The notes under the pieces: generated by a model
Told to the model about the DNA's origin: nothing
What the model saw: only the letters and a program-made list of their open reading frames with translations
Database searches by the model: none
Part shown: in pieces, positions 1 through 9,662 of the stretch
How the letters are laid out: every line of letters starts with the position of its first letter
Numbering within the stretch: the stretch's first letter is position 1
From: Pseudomonas abieticivorans
GTDB lineage: Bacteria > Pseudomonadota > Gammaproteobacteria > Pseudomonadales > Pseudomonadaceae
Reading direction: 5' to 3'
DNA: 64,000 nucleotides
Assembly (NCBI RefSeq): GCF_023509015.1
Contig: NZ_CP094975.1
Location: 2,861,501-2,925,500 of the forward strand
Translations under genes and position numbers: made by a program

Positions 1-109
1 GGATCGCGAGCGCGCCCAATTCAGCGACAACGCCGTGCGCTACGAGGCCAGCCTCACCTTTCTGAACAGCCGCCTGCAAGAGCTGAAAACAGCCATGCAG
101 TCCGAATAG
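1..109 (+). CDS. flgB: Flagellar basal-body rod protein FlgB, C-terminal end (partial)
   Basis: Only the last 35 codons are in the window, read in the frame that begins at base 2 and stops with TAG at 107-109. They encode the helical C-terminus typical of proximal rod proteins ([18 protein letters not shown] and then a Leu-rich helix). FlgB forms the part of the periplasmic rod next to the MS ring. It lies 14 nt upstream of flgC, so it belongs to the same flgBCDEFGHIJ operon, whose promoter and the usual flgA/flgM/flgN neighbours would be to the left of the window. The identification rests on this short tail plus the position in front of flgC. Confidence 0.85.
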   Translation, partial: DRERAQFSDNAVRYEASLTFLNSRLQELKTAMQSE

Positions 110-123
110 AGCAGGTACTTCCC

Positions 124-528
124 ATGTCGATGTTCAACATTTTCGATATCGCCGGCTCCGCGCTCAGCGCGCAGTCGCAGCGTATGAACGTGACTGCCAG
201 CAACCTGGCCAACGCCGACAGCGTCAGCGGCCCCGATGGCCTGCCGTACCGCGCTCGCCAGGTGGTGTTCGAGGCTCAGGCACAAGGGCTGGGCACTGGC
301 GGCGTGAGGGTCGCCCAAGTGGTGGAAGACACCTCGCCACTGCGCCAGGAATACCGCCCCGGCGACCCGATGGCCGATGCCAACGGCTACGTGAGCATGC
401 CCAACGTAGAGCCGGTGGGCGAGATGGTGAACATGATTTCCGCTTCGCGCTCCTACCAGGCCAACGTCGAGGTGATGAGCACGAGCAAGCAACTGATGCT
501 CAAGACATTGACCCTCGGAGAGTCCTGA
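124..528 (+). CDS. flgC: Flagellar basal-body rod protein FlgC
   Basis: 134 aa, the normal FlgC length. The N-terminus shows the rod/hook family pattern ([27 protein letters not shown]), and the C-terminus the matching helix ([20 protein letters not shown]). Together these build the coiled bundle of axial proteins. FlgC is a proximal rod subunit exported by the flagellar type III system. The gene sits directly between flgB and flgD, with flgD starting 2 nt after its stop, so translation is probably coupled. The ATG at 124 is the only start that preserves the full family N-terminus. Confidence 0.95.
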   Translation: MSMFNIFDIAGSALSAQSQRMNVTASNLANADSVSGPDGLPYRARQVVFEAQAQGLGTGGVRVAQVVEDTSPLRQEYRPGDPMADANGYVSMPNVEPVGEMVNMISASRSYQANVEVMSTSKQLMLKTLTLGES

Positions 529-530
529 CA

Positions 531-1211
531 ATGACCACCAACACCATCAGCAGCTCGTTGCTGTCGACCATCAACGGCACCTCGAGTACCACCTCGACCA
601 CCACCACCACGGCCGACGACCTGCAAAGCCAGTTCCTCACCCTACTGGTGACCGAGCTGCAGAACCAGGACCCGTCCGAGCCCATGGACAACACCGAGAT
701 GGTCACCCAGCTGGCACAGATCAACATGGTCAGCGGCATCTCGTCGCTGGACGACACGCTCACCAGCATCTCCGGGCAGATCGATACCAGCCAGGCCTTG
801 CAAGCTTCGGCCCTGGTCGGCAAGGGCATATTGGTGGACGGCTCGGCGATCCAAGTCGAGAGCGGCGAGGCCACGACCTATGGCGTGAACCTGGGTGGCG
901 ACGCCGACACCGTGACCGCGGTGATCACCGACAGCAGCGGCAACGTGGTGCGCACCATCGATGTGGGCGACCTGGACGAAGGCATCCACTCCCTGAGCTG
1001 GGATGGTCTGGAAGACGATGGCACCACGGCCGCCGATGGCGATTACACCGTGAGCATCACTGCCAGCCTGGACGGCACTGCCGTGACCGCGACCGCGCTG
1101 AACTACGCCACGGTTTCCGGCGTGAGCACCGACGACAGCAGCGACGTGGAACTGCAGCTGGGTGACAACAGCGACACCGTCAGCCTCAGCGACATCCGCC
1201 TGTTGCTGTAG
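531..1211 (+). CDS. flgD: Hook-capping scaffold protein FlgD
   Basis: 226 aa. A Ser/Thr-rich N-terminal export region is followed by the FlgD signature around residues 30-65 (QSQFLTLLVTELQNQDPSEP and MDNTEMVTQLAQINMVSG). After that comes the beta-rich Ig/tudor-like cap domain containing SLSWDGLEDDGTTAADGDY. FlgD caps the growing hook and lets FlgE subunits assemble. GGAG at 517-520 is the ribosome-binding site, 10 nt before the ATG at 531. The gene follows flgC almost without a gap and precedes the hook gene flgE, the usual order. Confidence 0.95.
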   Translation: MTTNTISSSLLSTINGTSSTTSTTTTTADDLQSQFLTLLVTELQNQDPSEPMDNTEMVTQLAQINMVSGISSLDDTLTSISGQIDTSQALQASALVGKGILVDGSAIQVESGEATTYGVNLGGDADTVTAVITDSSGNVVRTIDVGDLDEGIHSLSWDGLEDDGTTAADGDYTVSITASLDGTAVTATALNYATVSGVSTDDSSDVELQLGDNSDTVSLSDIRLLL

Positions 1212-1289
1212 CAACCCGGCGCCCACAACACCTCGTGACTGTCGCGGCGCCAGTGCCGCCAGGTCTTAATCGGCTTCAAGGAGCGAAAC

Positions 1290-2456
1290 ATGGGTTTCTC
1301 GCAATCTCTCAGTGGTCTGGCTGCGGCTTCCACTGACCTCAGCGTCATCAGCAACAACATCTCCAACTCCGAAACCGTGGGTTTCAAGAGCTCGTCCACG
1401 CAGTTCGCCGACGTCTACGCCGACGCCGAAGTGGGCCTGGGGACCAGCGTCGCAGGCGTGGTGCAGAGCTTCGAGTCCGGTAGCCTGACCACCACCGATA
1501 ACACCCTGGACCTGGCTGTCAGCGGCGACGGTTTCTTCGTGTTCAACGACGGCACCACCACCACCTATTCGCGTAACGGCCAGTTGACCCTGAGTGCCGA
1601 CGGCTACCTGCAGAATGCCTCGGGCGCGAACCTGGTGGGCGTCAACGGAGTGATCCAGATTTCTTCCGCCGGCATGCCGGCCAGCGCCACCACTGAGCTC
1701 GACGCCACGCTGAACCTGGACTCCAGTTCCGACGTGATCACCGCCGATTTCGACCAGACCGACTCCACCACCTACGACTACTCCACCAGCGCCACCGTGT
1801 ATGACTCGCTGGGCAACAGCCACACCATGACGCTGTACTTCGCCAAGAGCGATGAAAACACCTGGGACGTCTACACCGCGGTGGATGGCAACCTGCTGAC
1901 CAACGACGACGGCACCGCCCAGACCCAGAGCGTGGCGTTCGATAGCAGCGGCCTTTTGACCAGCGGTGGCACGGCCACCTACACCTACGATCCGGATAAC
2001 GGTGCGGCCGACATGAGCATCGACCTGGACCTGACCGGCACCACTCAGTTCGGTAACGACTTCGAACTGTCGAGCAGCTCCCAGGACGGCTACACCTCGG
2101 GCAGCCTGACCGGTTTCACCATCGACGACAGCGGCAACGTGGTCGCCAGCTACTCCAATGACGAGACCCAGATTGTCGACCAGATCGTGCTGGCCACCTT
2201 CAACAACGAACAGGGCCTCAAGGCCGTGGGCGACAACAGCTGGGTCGCCACCTCCGAATCCGGCGTGGCCTTGCTGGGCACTCCCGGTACCGGCCAGCTG
2301 GGCACCATCGCCAGCGGCGTGACCGAAGACTCCAACGTCGACCTGACCACCGAACTGGTGAACCTGATCATTGCCCAGCGCAACTTCCAGGCCAATGCCC
2401 AGGCGGTGTCGACCCAGAGTGACGTGCTTCAGGAAGCGGTGAACCTGGGGAATTAA
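1290..2456 (+). CDS. flgE: Flagellar hook protein FlgE
   Basis: 388 aa. The N-terminus MGFSQSLSGLAAASTDLSVI followed by NNISNSETVGFKSS is the canonical hook-protein start. The C-terminus (SNVDLTTELVNLIIAQRNFQ then ANAQAVSTQSDVLQEAVNL) is the canonical end. The middle is a variable, Asp/Ser/Thr-rich surface domain of low similarity. FlgE polymerises into the flexible hook outside the cell. AAGGAG lies 7 nt before the ATG. The 78-nt gap after flgD is the longest within this flg run, and no clear promoter was seen in it. Confidence 0.95.
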   Translation: MGFSQSLSGLAAASTDLSVISNNISNSETVGFKSSSTQFADVYADAEVGLGTSVAGVVQSFESGSLTTTDNTLDLAVSGDGFFVFNDGTTTTYSRNGQLTLSADGYLQNASGANLVGVNGVIQISSAGMPASATTELDATLNLDSSSDVITADFDQTDSTTYDYSTSATVYDSLGNSHTMTLYFAKSDENTWDVYTAVDGNLLTNDDGTAQTQSVAFDSSGLLTSGGTATYTYDPDNGAADMSIDLDLTGTTQFGNDFELSSSSQDGYTSGSLTGFTIDDSGNVVASYSNDETQIVDQIVLATFNNEQGLKAVGDNSWVATSESGVALLGTPGTGQLGTIASGVTEDSNVDLTTELVNLIIAQRNFQANAQAVSTQSDVLQEAVNLGN

Positions 2457-2459
2457 TTC

Positions 2460-3215
2460 GTGGATCGCATGCTTTTTACCGCCATGAGCGGGGCCAACCA
2501 ATCCCTGGACCAACAGGCGGTGGTGGCCAACAACCTGGCCAACCTGGTGACTCCGGGTTTTCGTTCGCAACTGGCGCAAATGCAGGCCGTGCCGGTGCCC
2601 GGCGAAGGCTTGCCAACGCGGGTTTCGGTGGCGGCCACCGGTGCAGGTGTGGATTGGACCCAGGGGCCGGTGACCCGCACCGACCGTTCGTTGGATGTTG
2701 CCTTGGGCGACAACGGCATGCTCGCCGTGCAGACCGCCGATGGCAGCGAGGCTTACACCCGCCGTGGCGATTTGCAGGTGGACGGTGGCGGCGCGCTTAC
2801 CGTGGGTGGCCGGCCGGTAATCGGTGAAGGCGGCCCCATCAGTGTGCCGCTGGGCAGTGAAGTGAGCATCGGCAACGACGGCACCCTGACCGCGCGCGAG
2901 CAAGGCCAAGACCCCAAGGGCCTGGCCCAGGTCGGGCGGCTGAAGCTGGTCTCGGCCCTGCCGGGCACCGTGGTGGCTGGCGCCGATGGTTTGTTTCGCA
3001 CGCCACCAGCTGCCGACGGCACGACGCAGCCGCTGCCTGCCGACGAAACCATGCGCCTGACCCCCGGCAACCTGGAGGGCAGCAACATCAGCCCGACCAA
3101 CGCCATGGTGGCGATGATCGACAACGCCCGGCGCTACGAAATGCAGATGAAGGTTATCAGCACCGCCGACGAAAACGCCAAGAGCGCCAACAGCCTGCTG
3201 AGCCTGCAGGGCTGA
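2460..3215 (+). CDS. flgF: Flagellar rod protein FlgF
   Basis: 251 aa. The start is GTG at 2460, three nt after the flgE stop; it gives MDRMLFTAMSGANQSLDQQA, which matches the usual FlgF beginning. The rod signature NNLANLVTPGFR follows, and the C-terminal helix reads SNISPTNAMVAMIDNARRYE. FlgF is a proximal rod subunit, between FlgC and the distal rod protein FlgG. An internal ATG at 2469 is possible but would shorten the conserved N-terminus. Confidence 0.95.
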   Translation: MDRMLFTAMSGANQSLDQQAVVANNLANLVTPGFRSQLAQMQAVPVPGEGLPTRVSVAATGAGVDWTQGPVTRTDRSLDVALGDNGMLAVQTADGSEAYTRRGDLQVDGGGALTVGGRPVIGEGGPISVPLGSEVSIGNDGTLTAREQGQDPKGLAQVGRLKLVSALPGTVVAGADGLFRTPPAADGTTQPLPADETMRLTPGNLEGSNISPTNAMVAMIDNARRYEMQMKVISTADENAKSANSLLSLQG

Positions 3216-3241
3216 CACCCGGAATGAATGAGGAATGATCG

Positions 3242-4024
3242 ATGATCCGATCGCTGTGGACCGCAAAGACCGGACTGGAAGCCCAACAGTCGCAGATGGA
3301 CGTGATTGCCAACAACCTGGCCAACGTCAGTACCAATGGCTTCAAGCGCTCGCGCGCGGTATTCGAAGACCTGGTGTACCAGAACATGCGCCAGCCCGGA
3401 GCCCAGAGCACCACCCAGACCAAGCTGCCTTCGGGCCTGCAGGTGGGCACGGGGGTGCGCCAGGTGGCGACCGAACGCCTGCACACCCAGGGCAACCTGG
3501 AGCAGACCGACAGCTCTGAAGACCTGGCCATCAACGGCACCGGCTTTTTCGAAGTGGACATGCCCGACGGCAGCACCGCCTACACCCGCGACGGCAGCTT
3601 TCAGCTGGACGCCAACGGCCAGATGGTCACGTCCAACGGCTACACCCTGACCGGCGGCATCACCATCCCCAGTACCGCCACTTCGGTGTCGGTCAGCTCC
3701 GACGGTATCGTCTCGGTGGTGCAGTCGGGCTCGGCTACCTCCACCCAAGTCGGCCAGTTGAACCTGGCACTTTTCATCAATCCGGCCGGCCTGCAGAGCA
3801 TCGGCCAGAACCTGTACCTGGAAACCGATGCCTCGGGTACGCCCACCGAAACCACGCCGGGCCTCAACGGCGGCGGCACGCTGTCCCAGGGCTACGTGGA
3901 AACCTCTAACGTCAACGTGGTGGAGGAGATGGTCAGCATGATCCAGACCCAGCGCGCCTATGAGATCAATAGCAAGGCGGTGGACGCGTCGGACCAGATG
4001 CTGCAGCGCCTGACGCAACTATGA
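3242..4024 (+). CDS. flgG: Distal rod protein FlgG
   Basis: 260 aa, the standard length. It starts [20 protein letters not shown] with the family signature [19 protein letters not shown], and it ends with [20 protein letters not shown] followed by the INSKAV helix. FlgG makes the distal rod that passes through the P and L rings. A GAGGAA ribosome-binding site lies before the ATG at 3242. The stop overlaps the flgH start by 4 nt (ATGA), so flgG and flgH are translationally coupled. Confidence 0.97.
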   Translation: MIRSLWTAKTGLEAQQSQMDVIANNLANVSTNGFKRSRAVFEDLVYQNMRQPGAQSTTQTKLPSGLQVGTGVRQVATERLHTQGNLEQTDSSEDLAINGTGFFEVDMPDGSTAYTRDGSFQLDANGQMVTSNGYTLTGGITIPSTATSVSVSSDGIVSVVQSGSATSTQVGQLNLALFINPAGLQSIGQNLYLETDASGTPTETTPGLNGGGTLSQGYVETSNVNVVEEMVSMIQTQRAYEINSKAVDASDQMLQRLTQL

Positions 4025-4695
4025 GCCGCCTGATGCCCGACTCATTCAAGCTGTGCGTGTGCCTGGCCGTGGTGCTGCTGGGGGGGTGCGAGGTGCTGCC
4101 GCGCACGCCGGTGGTCAAGGATGAAAACATGGTGGTGCCGCCCCTGCCGCCGCGCGACATGGACGGCTCGATTTACCAGCTCAGCCGTTTACAACCGCTG
4201 TTCGAAGACCGGCGCCCACGCATGGTGGGCGACACCTTGACCATTACGTTGAACGAGCAAGTCAGCGCCAGCAAGAACTCGGCGTCCAATGCCGGGCGCA
4301 GCGGCTCGACCGGCATCAGCATGAAAGCCACGTCCAGCCGCGCGTCGCAAGAGGGCAGCTACGGCCTGGATGCCTCGGTGGACAATGACTTCACCGGCAG
4401 TGGCGGCTCCAAAGCCACCAATTCCTTTACCGGCACCATCGCCGTGGCGGTGATGCAAATCATGCCCAACGGCAACCTGCGGGTGCGGGGCGAGAAGCAG
4501 ATCGCGATCAACCAGGGCACCGAATACATCCGTTTTTCCGGCTTGATCAACCCGCGCACCATCACCGGCGATAACACCGTGTCTTCGACTCAGGTCTCCG
4601 AAGCGCGCATCGAGTACGTCGGCGACGGCTACATCAACGAAGCGCAGCGCATGGGCTGGCTGCATCGCTTGTTCCTCAACGTTTCTCCATTCTGA
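4021..4695 (+). CDS. flgH: L-ring lipoprotein FlgH
   Basis: 224 aa. The signal peptide ends in a lipobox, LLGGC at residues 19-23, so Cys23 is the predicted lipidated residue that anchors the L ring in the outer membrane. The body shows the FlgH pattern: [47 protein letters not shown], and a C-terminal [14 protein letters not shown]. The ATG overlaps the flgG stop. Confidence 0.97.
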   Translation: MSRLMPDSFKLCVCLAVVLLGGCEVLPRTPVVKDENMVVPPLPPRDMDGSIYQLSRLQPLFEDRRPRMVGDTLTITLNEQVSASKNSASNAGRSGSTGISMKATSSRASQEGSYGLDASVDNDFTGSGGSKATNSFTGTIAVAVMQIMPNGNLRVRGEKQIAINQGTEYIRFSGLINPRTITGDNTVSSTQVSEARIEYVGDGYINEAQRMGWLHRLFLNVSPF

Positions 4696-4706
4696 GGCCG
4701 GGTGCC

Positions 4707-5825
4707 ATGGCTAAACTAAATTTTTTGCCCGGGCTTGCGGGCACGTTGCTGGCGCTGCTCGGGCTGGTTGCCACGGCGCAGGCCGAACAGATCCGCGACA
4801 TCGCCGAGTTTGCCGGCGTGCGCCCCAATAGCCTGGTCGGCTACGGCCTGGTGGTGGGCCTGGATGGCAGTGGCGACCAGACCACGCAGAGTCCGTTTAC
4901 CGAGCAAAGCCTGAGCAACATGCTTTCGCAACTGGGCCTGACCCTGCCGGCCAACGCCAACATGCAGATGCGCAACATTGCTGCGGTGATGGTCACCGCC
5001 GACCTGCCGGCCTTCGCGCGGCCGGGGCAGCAAATCGACGTGGTGGTGTCCTCGTTCGGCAATGCCCGCAGCTTGCGCGGCGGTACCTTGTTGATGACGC
5101 CACTCAAGGGCGCCGATGGCGATATCTACGCCATGGCTCAGGGCAACCTGCTGGTAGGTGGTGCAGGTGGCTCGGCCAATGGCAGCAGCGTGACCGTCAA
5201 CCAGCTGGCCGGCGGCCGCATCCCCCGTGGCGCGGTGGTCGAGCGCGAAGTGCAGTTGCGCCTGGGCGGCAACGACGGCAGCCTCAACCTGTACCTCAAC
5301 GACGCCGACTTCGCCACGGCGCAGCGGGTGGTCTACGCCATCAACACGGACTTCCGGCGCACCGTGGCCTCGGCCCTCAACGGCGGCACCATCGCCTTGC
5401 AAGGGCCGATATCGCCCAACGAAAGGGTGAACTTCATTGCCCGTGTCGAAGCCATTTCGGTGCTGCCGGCAGATTCACGGCCCAAGGTCATCATCGATTC
5501 GCGCACCGGCTCCGTAGTGCTCAACAGCCAGGTCAAACTGGGCCGCGCGGCGGTTGCCCACGGTAACCTCTCGGTGATCATCGACACCACCAACCAGGTC
5601 AGCCAGCCGGGTGCGTTCAGCCAGGGCCAGACGGCGAGCACCGCCAACAGCAGTATCTCGGTGCAGGAGCAAGGTGGTGCGTTGCACCTGGTGGAGGGCA
5701 GCGCCAACCTGATGGACGTGGTCAAGGGCCTCAATGCCCTGGGCGCCACGCCTTCGGACCTGATGGTGATTTTGCAGGCACTCAAGGCAGCGGGCGCATT
5801 GCATGCCGACCTGGAGATCATCTGA
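4707..5825 (+). CDS. flgI: P-ring protein FlgI
   Basis: 372 aa. A Sec signal peptide (ends near ATAQA, residue 26) is followed by the highly conserved mature start EQIRDIAEFAGVRPNSLVGY and GLVVGLDGSGDQT. The C-terminus contains LVEGSANLMDVVKGLNALG, also typical. FlgI assembles the P ring around the rod in the periplasm and normally needs the chaperone FlgA, whose gene is not in this window. The last base of its TGA stop is the first base of the flgJ ATG. Confidence 0.97.
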   Translation: MAKLNFLPGLAGTLLALLGLVATAQAEQIRDIAEFAGVRPNSLVGYGLVVGLDGSGDQTTQSPFTEQSLSNMLSQLGLTLPANANMQMRNIAAVMVTADLPAFARPGQQIDVVVSSFGNARSLRGGTLLMTPLKGADGDIYAMAQGNLLVGGAGGSANGSSVTVNQLAGGRIPRGAVVEREVQLRLGGNDGSLNLYLNDADFATAQRVVYAINTDFRRTVASALNGGTIALQGPISPNERVNFIARVEAISVLPADSRPKVIIDSRTGSVVLNSQVKLGRAAVAHGNLSVIIDTTNQVSQPGAFSQGQTASTANSSISVQEQGGALHLVEGSANLMDVVKGLNALGATPSDLMVILQALKAAGALHADLEII

Positions 5826-6748
5826 TGAGCCTGGCGAGCAGCACCGACGGCTTCGCCCTGGATGTGCAAGGCCTGGACGCCCTCAAGCGCAGCGCACACA
5901 AGGACTCGGCCGCCGGTATCAAGGAGGCATCCAAGCAGTTCGAGGCGCTGTTCTTGCAGATGATGCTCAAGAGCATGCGTGCGGCCATCCCCAAGTCGAG
6001 CATGGACCAGGACTCGCAAACCAGCCTGTACACCGAAATGCTCGACCAGCAGTGGGCCCAGAGCCTGGCGGGCCGGGGCATGGGCTTGGCCGACCAGTTG
6101 AGCGGTGCCTTGGGCGCCAACAAGGCCGCGATTGCCGAGGCCGCCCCGCAAGCGCCGAAGGATTCGCCTTTCGGCGGCCTGACGATCAATACCCGCCAGG
6201 CTTACCAGGCCTGGAAGCGCCGGGAAATGCCCGGCGAAGCCGTGGAGCGTGCCGCCCATGTCGACGACTTTGTCGCACGCATGCGCGGCCCGGCGCAGCG
6301 GGTGGCGCAAAACAGCGGCATCCCCGCCGAACTGATTTTGGCCCAGGCGGCATTGGAAACTGACTGGGGACGCCGGCAGATCACCACCGCCAGCGGTGCG
6401 GACAGCCACAACCTGTTCGGCATCAAGGCCGGTGGCCAGTGGCGCGGTGCGACCACCGAGGTGCTGACCACCGAGTACGACCAGGGTCAGGCACATAAAC
6501 AAAGGGAAAGCTTTCGCGCCTACCCCAGCTACGACGCCGCCTTTGCCGACTACGCCCGGTTGATCGGCAACAACGACAACTATGCCGGCGTGCTCGCCGC
6601 GCCCAACCCTTTGCAGGCCGCCCGCGCGCTGCAGCAGGGCGGCTACGCCACCGATCCGCACTACGCCGACAAATTAATCTCGGTAATGGCCACCATCGGA
6701 CCGCTGCGCGACGAAATCCAGACCGCGCGCCTGCAAGAAAATCGCTGA
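5825..6748 (+). CDS. flgJ: Rod-cap / peptidoglycan hydrolase FlgJ
   Basis: 307 aa with the two-domain architecture of gammaproteobacterial FlgJ. Residues about 25-100 form the rod-capping domain (KQFEALFLQMMLKSMRAAIP). Residues about 150-300 form a glucosaminidase domain with the catalytic Glu in ALETDWG (Glu178 by my count) and the SGADSHNLFGIKA and YAGVLAAPNPLQAARALQ segments. The enzyme opens the murein layer so the rod can pass through. It is the last gene before the sigma-28 promoter of flgKL. Confidence 0.95.
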   Translation: MSLASSTDGFALDVQGLDALKRSAHKDSAAGIKEASKQFEALFLQMMLKSMRAAIPKSSMDQDSQTSLYTEMLDQQWAQSLAGRGMGLADQLSGALGANKAAIAEAAPQAPKDSPFGGLTINTRQAYQAWKRREMPGEAVERAAHVDDFVARMRGPAQRVAQNSGIPAELILAQAALETDWGRRQITTASGADSHNLFGIKAGGQWRGATTEVLTTEYDQGQAHKQRESFRAYPSYDAAFADYARLIGNNDNYAGVLAAPNPLQAARALQQGGYATDPHYADKLISVMATIGPLRDEIQTARLQENR

Positions 6749-6764
6749 AAACCACGCCGATTTT

Positions 6765-6791
6765 TAAAGTTTTTCGCTAATCGGCCGATAA
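6765..6791 (+). promoter_or_regulatory. Sigma-28 (FliA) promoter of flgKL
   Basis: TAAA at 6765-6768, a 15-nt spacer, then GCCGATAA at 6784-6791. This is an exact match to the enteric FliA consensus (TAAA-N15-GCCGATAA) and lies 29 nt before the flgK start. It would make the hook-filament junction genes late (class III) genes, separately from read-through of the flgB-J operon. Confidence 0.92.
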
Positions 6792-6819
6792 CACGTGGCA
6801 CGTCGTGCAGGAATTATTT

Positions 6820-8433
6820 ATGAGCATTATATCGATCGGTGTCAGCGGCCTGAATGCCGCACAAGTCGCGCTGACCACCAGCAGCAACAACATCACCAAC
6901 GTGTACACCGATGGCTATAACCTGGAGACCGCGAAGCTGGCCGCGAGTACCTCCGGCGGGGTAGAGGTGACGACCGTTGATCGTACCTTCGATCAGTTTA
7001 TCGCAACCCAGCTCAATGCTTCCACCAGCACCGAAAGTGCCTTGAGCACGTATTCCACCGAAGTGTCGCAGATCGATGACCTGCTCAGTGACAGCACCTC
7101 GGACCTGGACACCCTGATGCAGGACTTTTTCTCGTCGCTGCAAACCCTGACCTCCGACGCCGGCGACTCCGCCACCCGCGAAGAAGTGATCGGCTCGGCC
7201 GAAACCCTGACCTCGCAGTTCAACCTGCTGGGCAGCTACCTGGACGATATGCAAAGCAGCGTTTCGGACCAGATCGGTGACTCGGTGGACCAGGTCAACG
7301 ACCTGACCAGCCAGATTGCCAGCCTGAACAAACAAATCAGCAACTTGGGCAGCGTCAGCGACAGCGCCGCCAATACCTTGCTTGACCAACGTGACGCCCT
7401 GGTTACCTCGCTCAGTGCCCTGGTCGATGTCGACGTCACCGAAGAAGACAACGGCAGCTACAGCGTCAGCCTGAGCAACGGCCTGTCGCTGGTGTCCGGC
7501 TCCAAGAGCTCGGAGCTGGTGGCCACGGCGTCGTCCAGCGACCCCGAGCAGACCACCGTCAGCTACGTGGACGCGGCGGGCAATGTCACCTCGCTGGCGG
7601 ACTTGACCATTACCGGCGGCACCCTGGGCGGCCTGCTGAGCTTCCAGAACGACACTCTGAGCACCGCGCAAAATGCCCTGGGGCAAATGGCCGTGGCCCT
7701 CGCCGTATCGTTCAACGCCTTGCAGGAAAGCGGCGTGGACCTCAACGGCGATACCGGCACGGCATTCTTCTCCGTGGCGGACCCGGTGATCTACAGCGAT
7801 GCCGATAACACCGGCAGTGCCAGCCTGAGCGCGACCTTTTCCGATGACATCAGCGACCTGACCACCAGCAACTACACCGTCAGCTACTCGGACAGCGATG
7901 GCTACAGCGTGACCGACGCCTCCACGGGCGAGGCCGTGGACGCCACTTACGACGCCACGGCGGGTACCCTGACTTTCGGCGGCCTGAGCGTGAGCATCAG
8001 CGGAACCGCCGCCGACGGCGACAGCTTCCTGATCAAGCCATTGAGCAACGCGGCCAGCAGCTTGACCACGGTCATCGATGACCCCTCGTTGATCGCCGCC
8101 GGTACCACCAGCGGCGAAAGCGACAACAGTGTCGCGCTGCTGATGCTCGACCTGCAGAACCAGGACCTTGTCGGTGGTTCGTCGACCTTGAGCGAAGCCT
8201 ATGCCTCGCTGGTCAACGACATCGGCAGCACCACCAGCTCGATCAGTACCCAACTGGACTCCCAGACCAGCGTCACCGAACAATTGACCACCCTGCAGTC
8301 GTCCTCGTCGGGCGTGAACCTGGATGAAGAGGCCGCGGACCTGGTGCGCTACCAGGCCTATTACCAGGCCTGCGCGAAAATCGTCGAAGTGGGCTCCACG
8401 GTGCTCGACACCATACTTGGCCTCGACGCCTGA
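6820..8433 (+). CDS. flgK: Hook-filament junction protein FlgK (HAP1)
   Basis: 537 aa from the ATG at 6820, which is preceded by AGGA at 6809-6812. An upstream in-frame GTG at 6805 would add five residues but has no ribosome site. The N-terminus (MSIISIGVSGLNAAQVALTT then SSNNITNVYTDGYN) and C-terminus (NLDEEAADLVRYQAYYQACA) are the family signatures; the middle is acidic and Ser/Thr-rich. FlgK is the first junction protein between hook and filament. It is probably transcribed with flgL from the sigma-28 promoter just upstream. Confidence 0.95.
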   Translation: MSIISIGVSGLNAAQVALTTSSNNITNVYTDGYNLETAKLAASTSGGVEVTTVDRTFDQFIATQLNASTSTESALSTYSTEVSQIDDLLSDSTSDLDTLMQDFFSSLQTLTSDAGDSATREEVIGSAETLTSQFNLLGSYLDDMQSSVSDQIGDSVDQVNDLTSQIASLNKQISNLGSVSDSAANTLLDQRDALVTSLSALVDVDVTEEDNGSYSVSLSNGLSLVSGSKSSELVATASSSDPEQTTVSYVDAAGNVTSLADLTITGGTLGGLLSFQNDTLSTAQNALGQMAVALAVSFNALQESGVDLNGDTGTAFFSVADPVIYSDADNTGSASLSATFSDDISDLTTSNYTVSYSDSDGYSVTDASTGEAVDATYDATAGTLTFGGLSVSISGTAADGDSFLIKPLSNAASSLTTVIDDPSLIAAGTTSGESDNSVALLMLDLQNQDLVGGSSTLSEAYASLVNDIGSTTSSISTQLDSQTSVTEQLTTLQSSSSGVNLDEEAADLVRYQAYYQACAKIVEVGSTVLDTILGLDA

Positions 8434-8452
8434 CCGGCAAGGAGATAGCAGC

Positions 8453-9655
8453 ATGCGCATCAGTACCTCGACGGTGTACACCACTGGCCTGAACAACATG
8501 CTCACCCAGGAGAGCGCCTACCTGGACGCCAGCAACGTGGTGTCCAGTGGCAAGCGGGTGGTTAACCCCTCGGACGACTCCTCGGCAGCGTCCCAGGCCG
8601 TGGCAGTGCAGCAGGCCTCGGCGCTCAACGATCAATACGCCGACACCCGCAGCACGGTCAGCAGTTCGCTGGCCACCGAAGAAACCACCCTGGACAGCAT
8701 CAGTGACGCCATCGTCAGTGCCAAGACCCTGCTGATCCAGGCGGGCGACGGCACCCTCAGCGATGAAGACCGGGCATCCATCGCCACTTCGCTGCAAGGG
8801 ATCTACGACACCCTGGTGTCGCTGAGCAACACCACCGACAGCAGCGGCAATTACATCTTTTCCGGTTACCAGACCCAGAGCCAGGCCTTCACCGAGGACG
8901 CCGACGGCAACGTCGTCTACCAGGGTGATGACAACGTGGTGAGCCAGCAGGTCAGCGCAACCACTAGCATGGCCACGGGCGACAACGGCGCCACGGTGTT
9001 CATGAGCGTGGGCAGTTCGGCCGGCTTCCTGGCCACGGCCGCCAGCGACAACACCGGCACCGTGACCTTCGATGGCCCGGACATCACCGACACCAGCGAC
9101 GCCAACTATGGCACCGGGTTCACCCTGACCTTTGCCGTGGACGACGATGGCGTGGCCACCTACAGCATCGATGGCGGCGATGCAGTTGCCTACGAGTCGG
9201 GCGATACCCTGGAAATCAACGGCCTGTCGCTGACCCTGGAAGGCGCGCCGGCAGACGGTGACAGCATCAGCGTGAGTGCCGCCGCCGACGCCGAGCCCAA
9301 CCTGTTCACCACCCTGGCCAACGTCATCGCGGCGCTCAACACGCCCACCTCGGACGACGACACGGCTGCCGCCGCCTTGGCCAACACCCTGTCCACCAGC
9401 AGCCGCGAACTGGATAACGCCTTGGACAACGTTCTGACCGTGCGCACTTCGGTGGGCACGCGCATGAACGAGTTGGATGTGCTGGACACGGTGGGCGACT
9501 CCATGGCGCTGACGTACGCCACGCGGCTGTCGGACCTGACCGACGCCGACTACACCGAGTCGGTATCCACCTACACCTCGCTGCAAGTGGCACTGCAGGC
9601 GGCCCAGCAAACCTTCGCCAGCGTTCAGGACATGAGCCTGTTCGACTACATCTGA
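8453..9655 (+). CDS. flgL: Hook-filament junction protein FlgL (HAP3)
   Basis: 400 aa from the ATG at 8453 (AAGGAG ribosome site at 8438-8443). The flagellin-like N-terminus MRISTSTVYTTGLNNMLTQE and SGKRVVNPSDDSSAASQAVA, together with the C-terminal ATRLSDLTDADYTESVSTYT, identify FlgL. It is about 80 residues longer than the enteric protein; the extra length lies in the central Asp/Thr/Gly-rich surface region. The gene ends 7 nt from the convergent fliR stop, so the flg and fli operons meet tail to tail here with no room for a separate terminator. Confidence 0.94.
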   Translation: MRISTSTVYTTGLNNMLTQESAYLDASNVVSSGKRVVNPSDDSSAASQAVAVQQASALNDQYADTRSTVSSSLATEETTLDSISDAIVSAKTLLIQAGDGTLSDEDRASIATSLQGIYDTLVSLSNTTDSSGNYIFSGYQTQSQAFTEDADGNVVYQGDDNVVSQQVSATTSMATGDNGATVFMSVGSSAGFLATAASDNTGTVTFDGPDITDTSDANYGTGFTLTFAVDDDGVATYSIDGGDAVAYESGDTLEINGLSLTLEGAPADGDSISVSAAADAEPNLFTTLANVIAALNTPTSDDDTAAAALANTLSTSSRELDNALDNVLTVRTSVGTRMNELDVLDTVGDSMALTYATRLSDLTDADYTESVSTYTSLQVALQAAQQTFASVQDMSLFDYI

Positions 9656-9662
9656 CGGCGGC

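Noticed and set aside
1266..3266. A 666-codon open frame on the minus strand across flgE and flgF
   Set aside because: It is antisense to two well-identified genes, has a His/Gly/Val-rich composition typical of shadow frames in GC-rich DNA, and shows no domain pattern.
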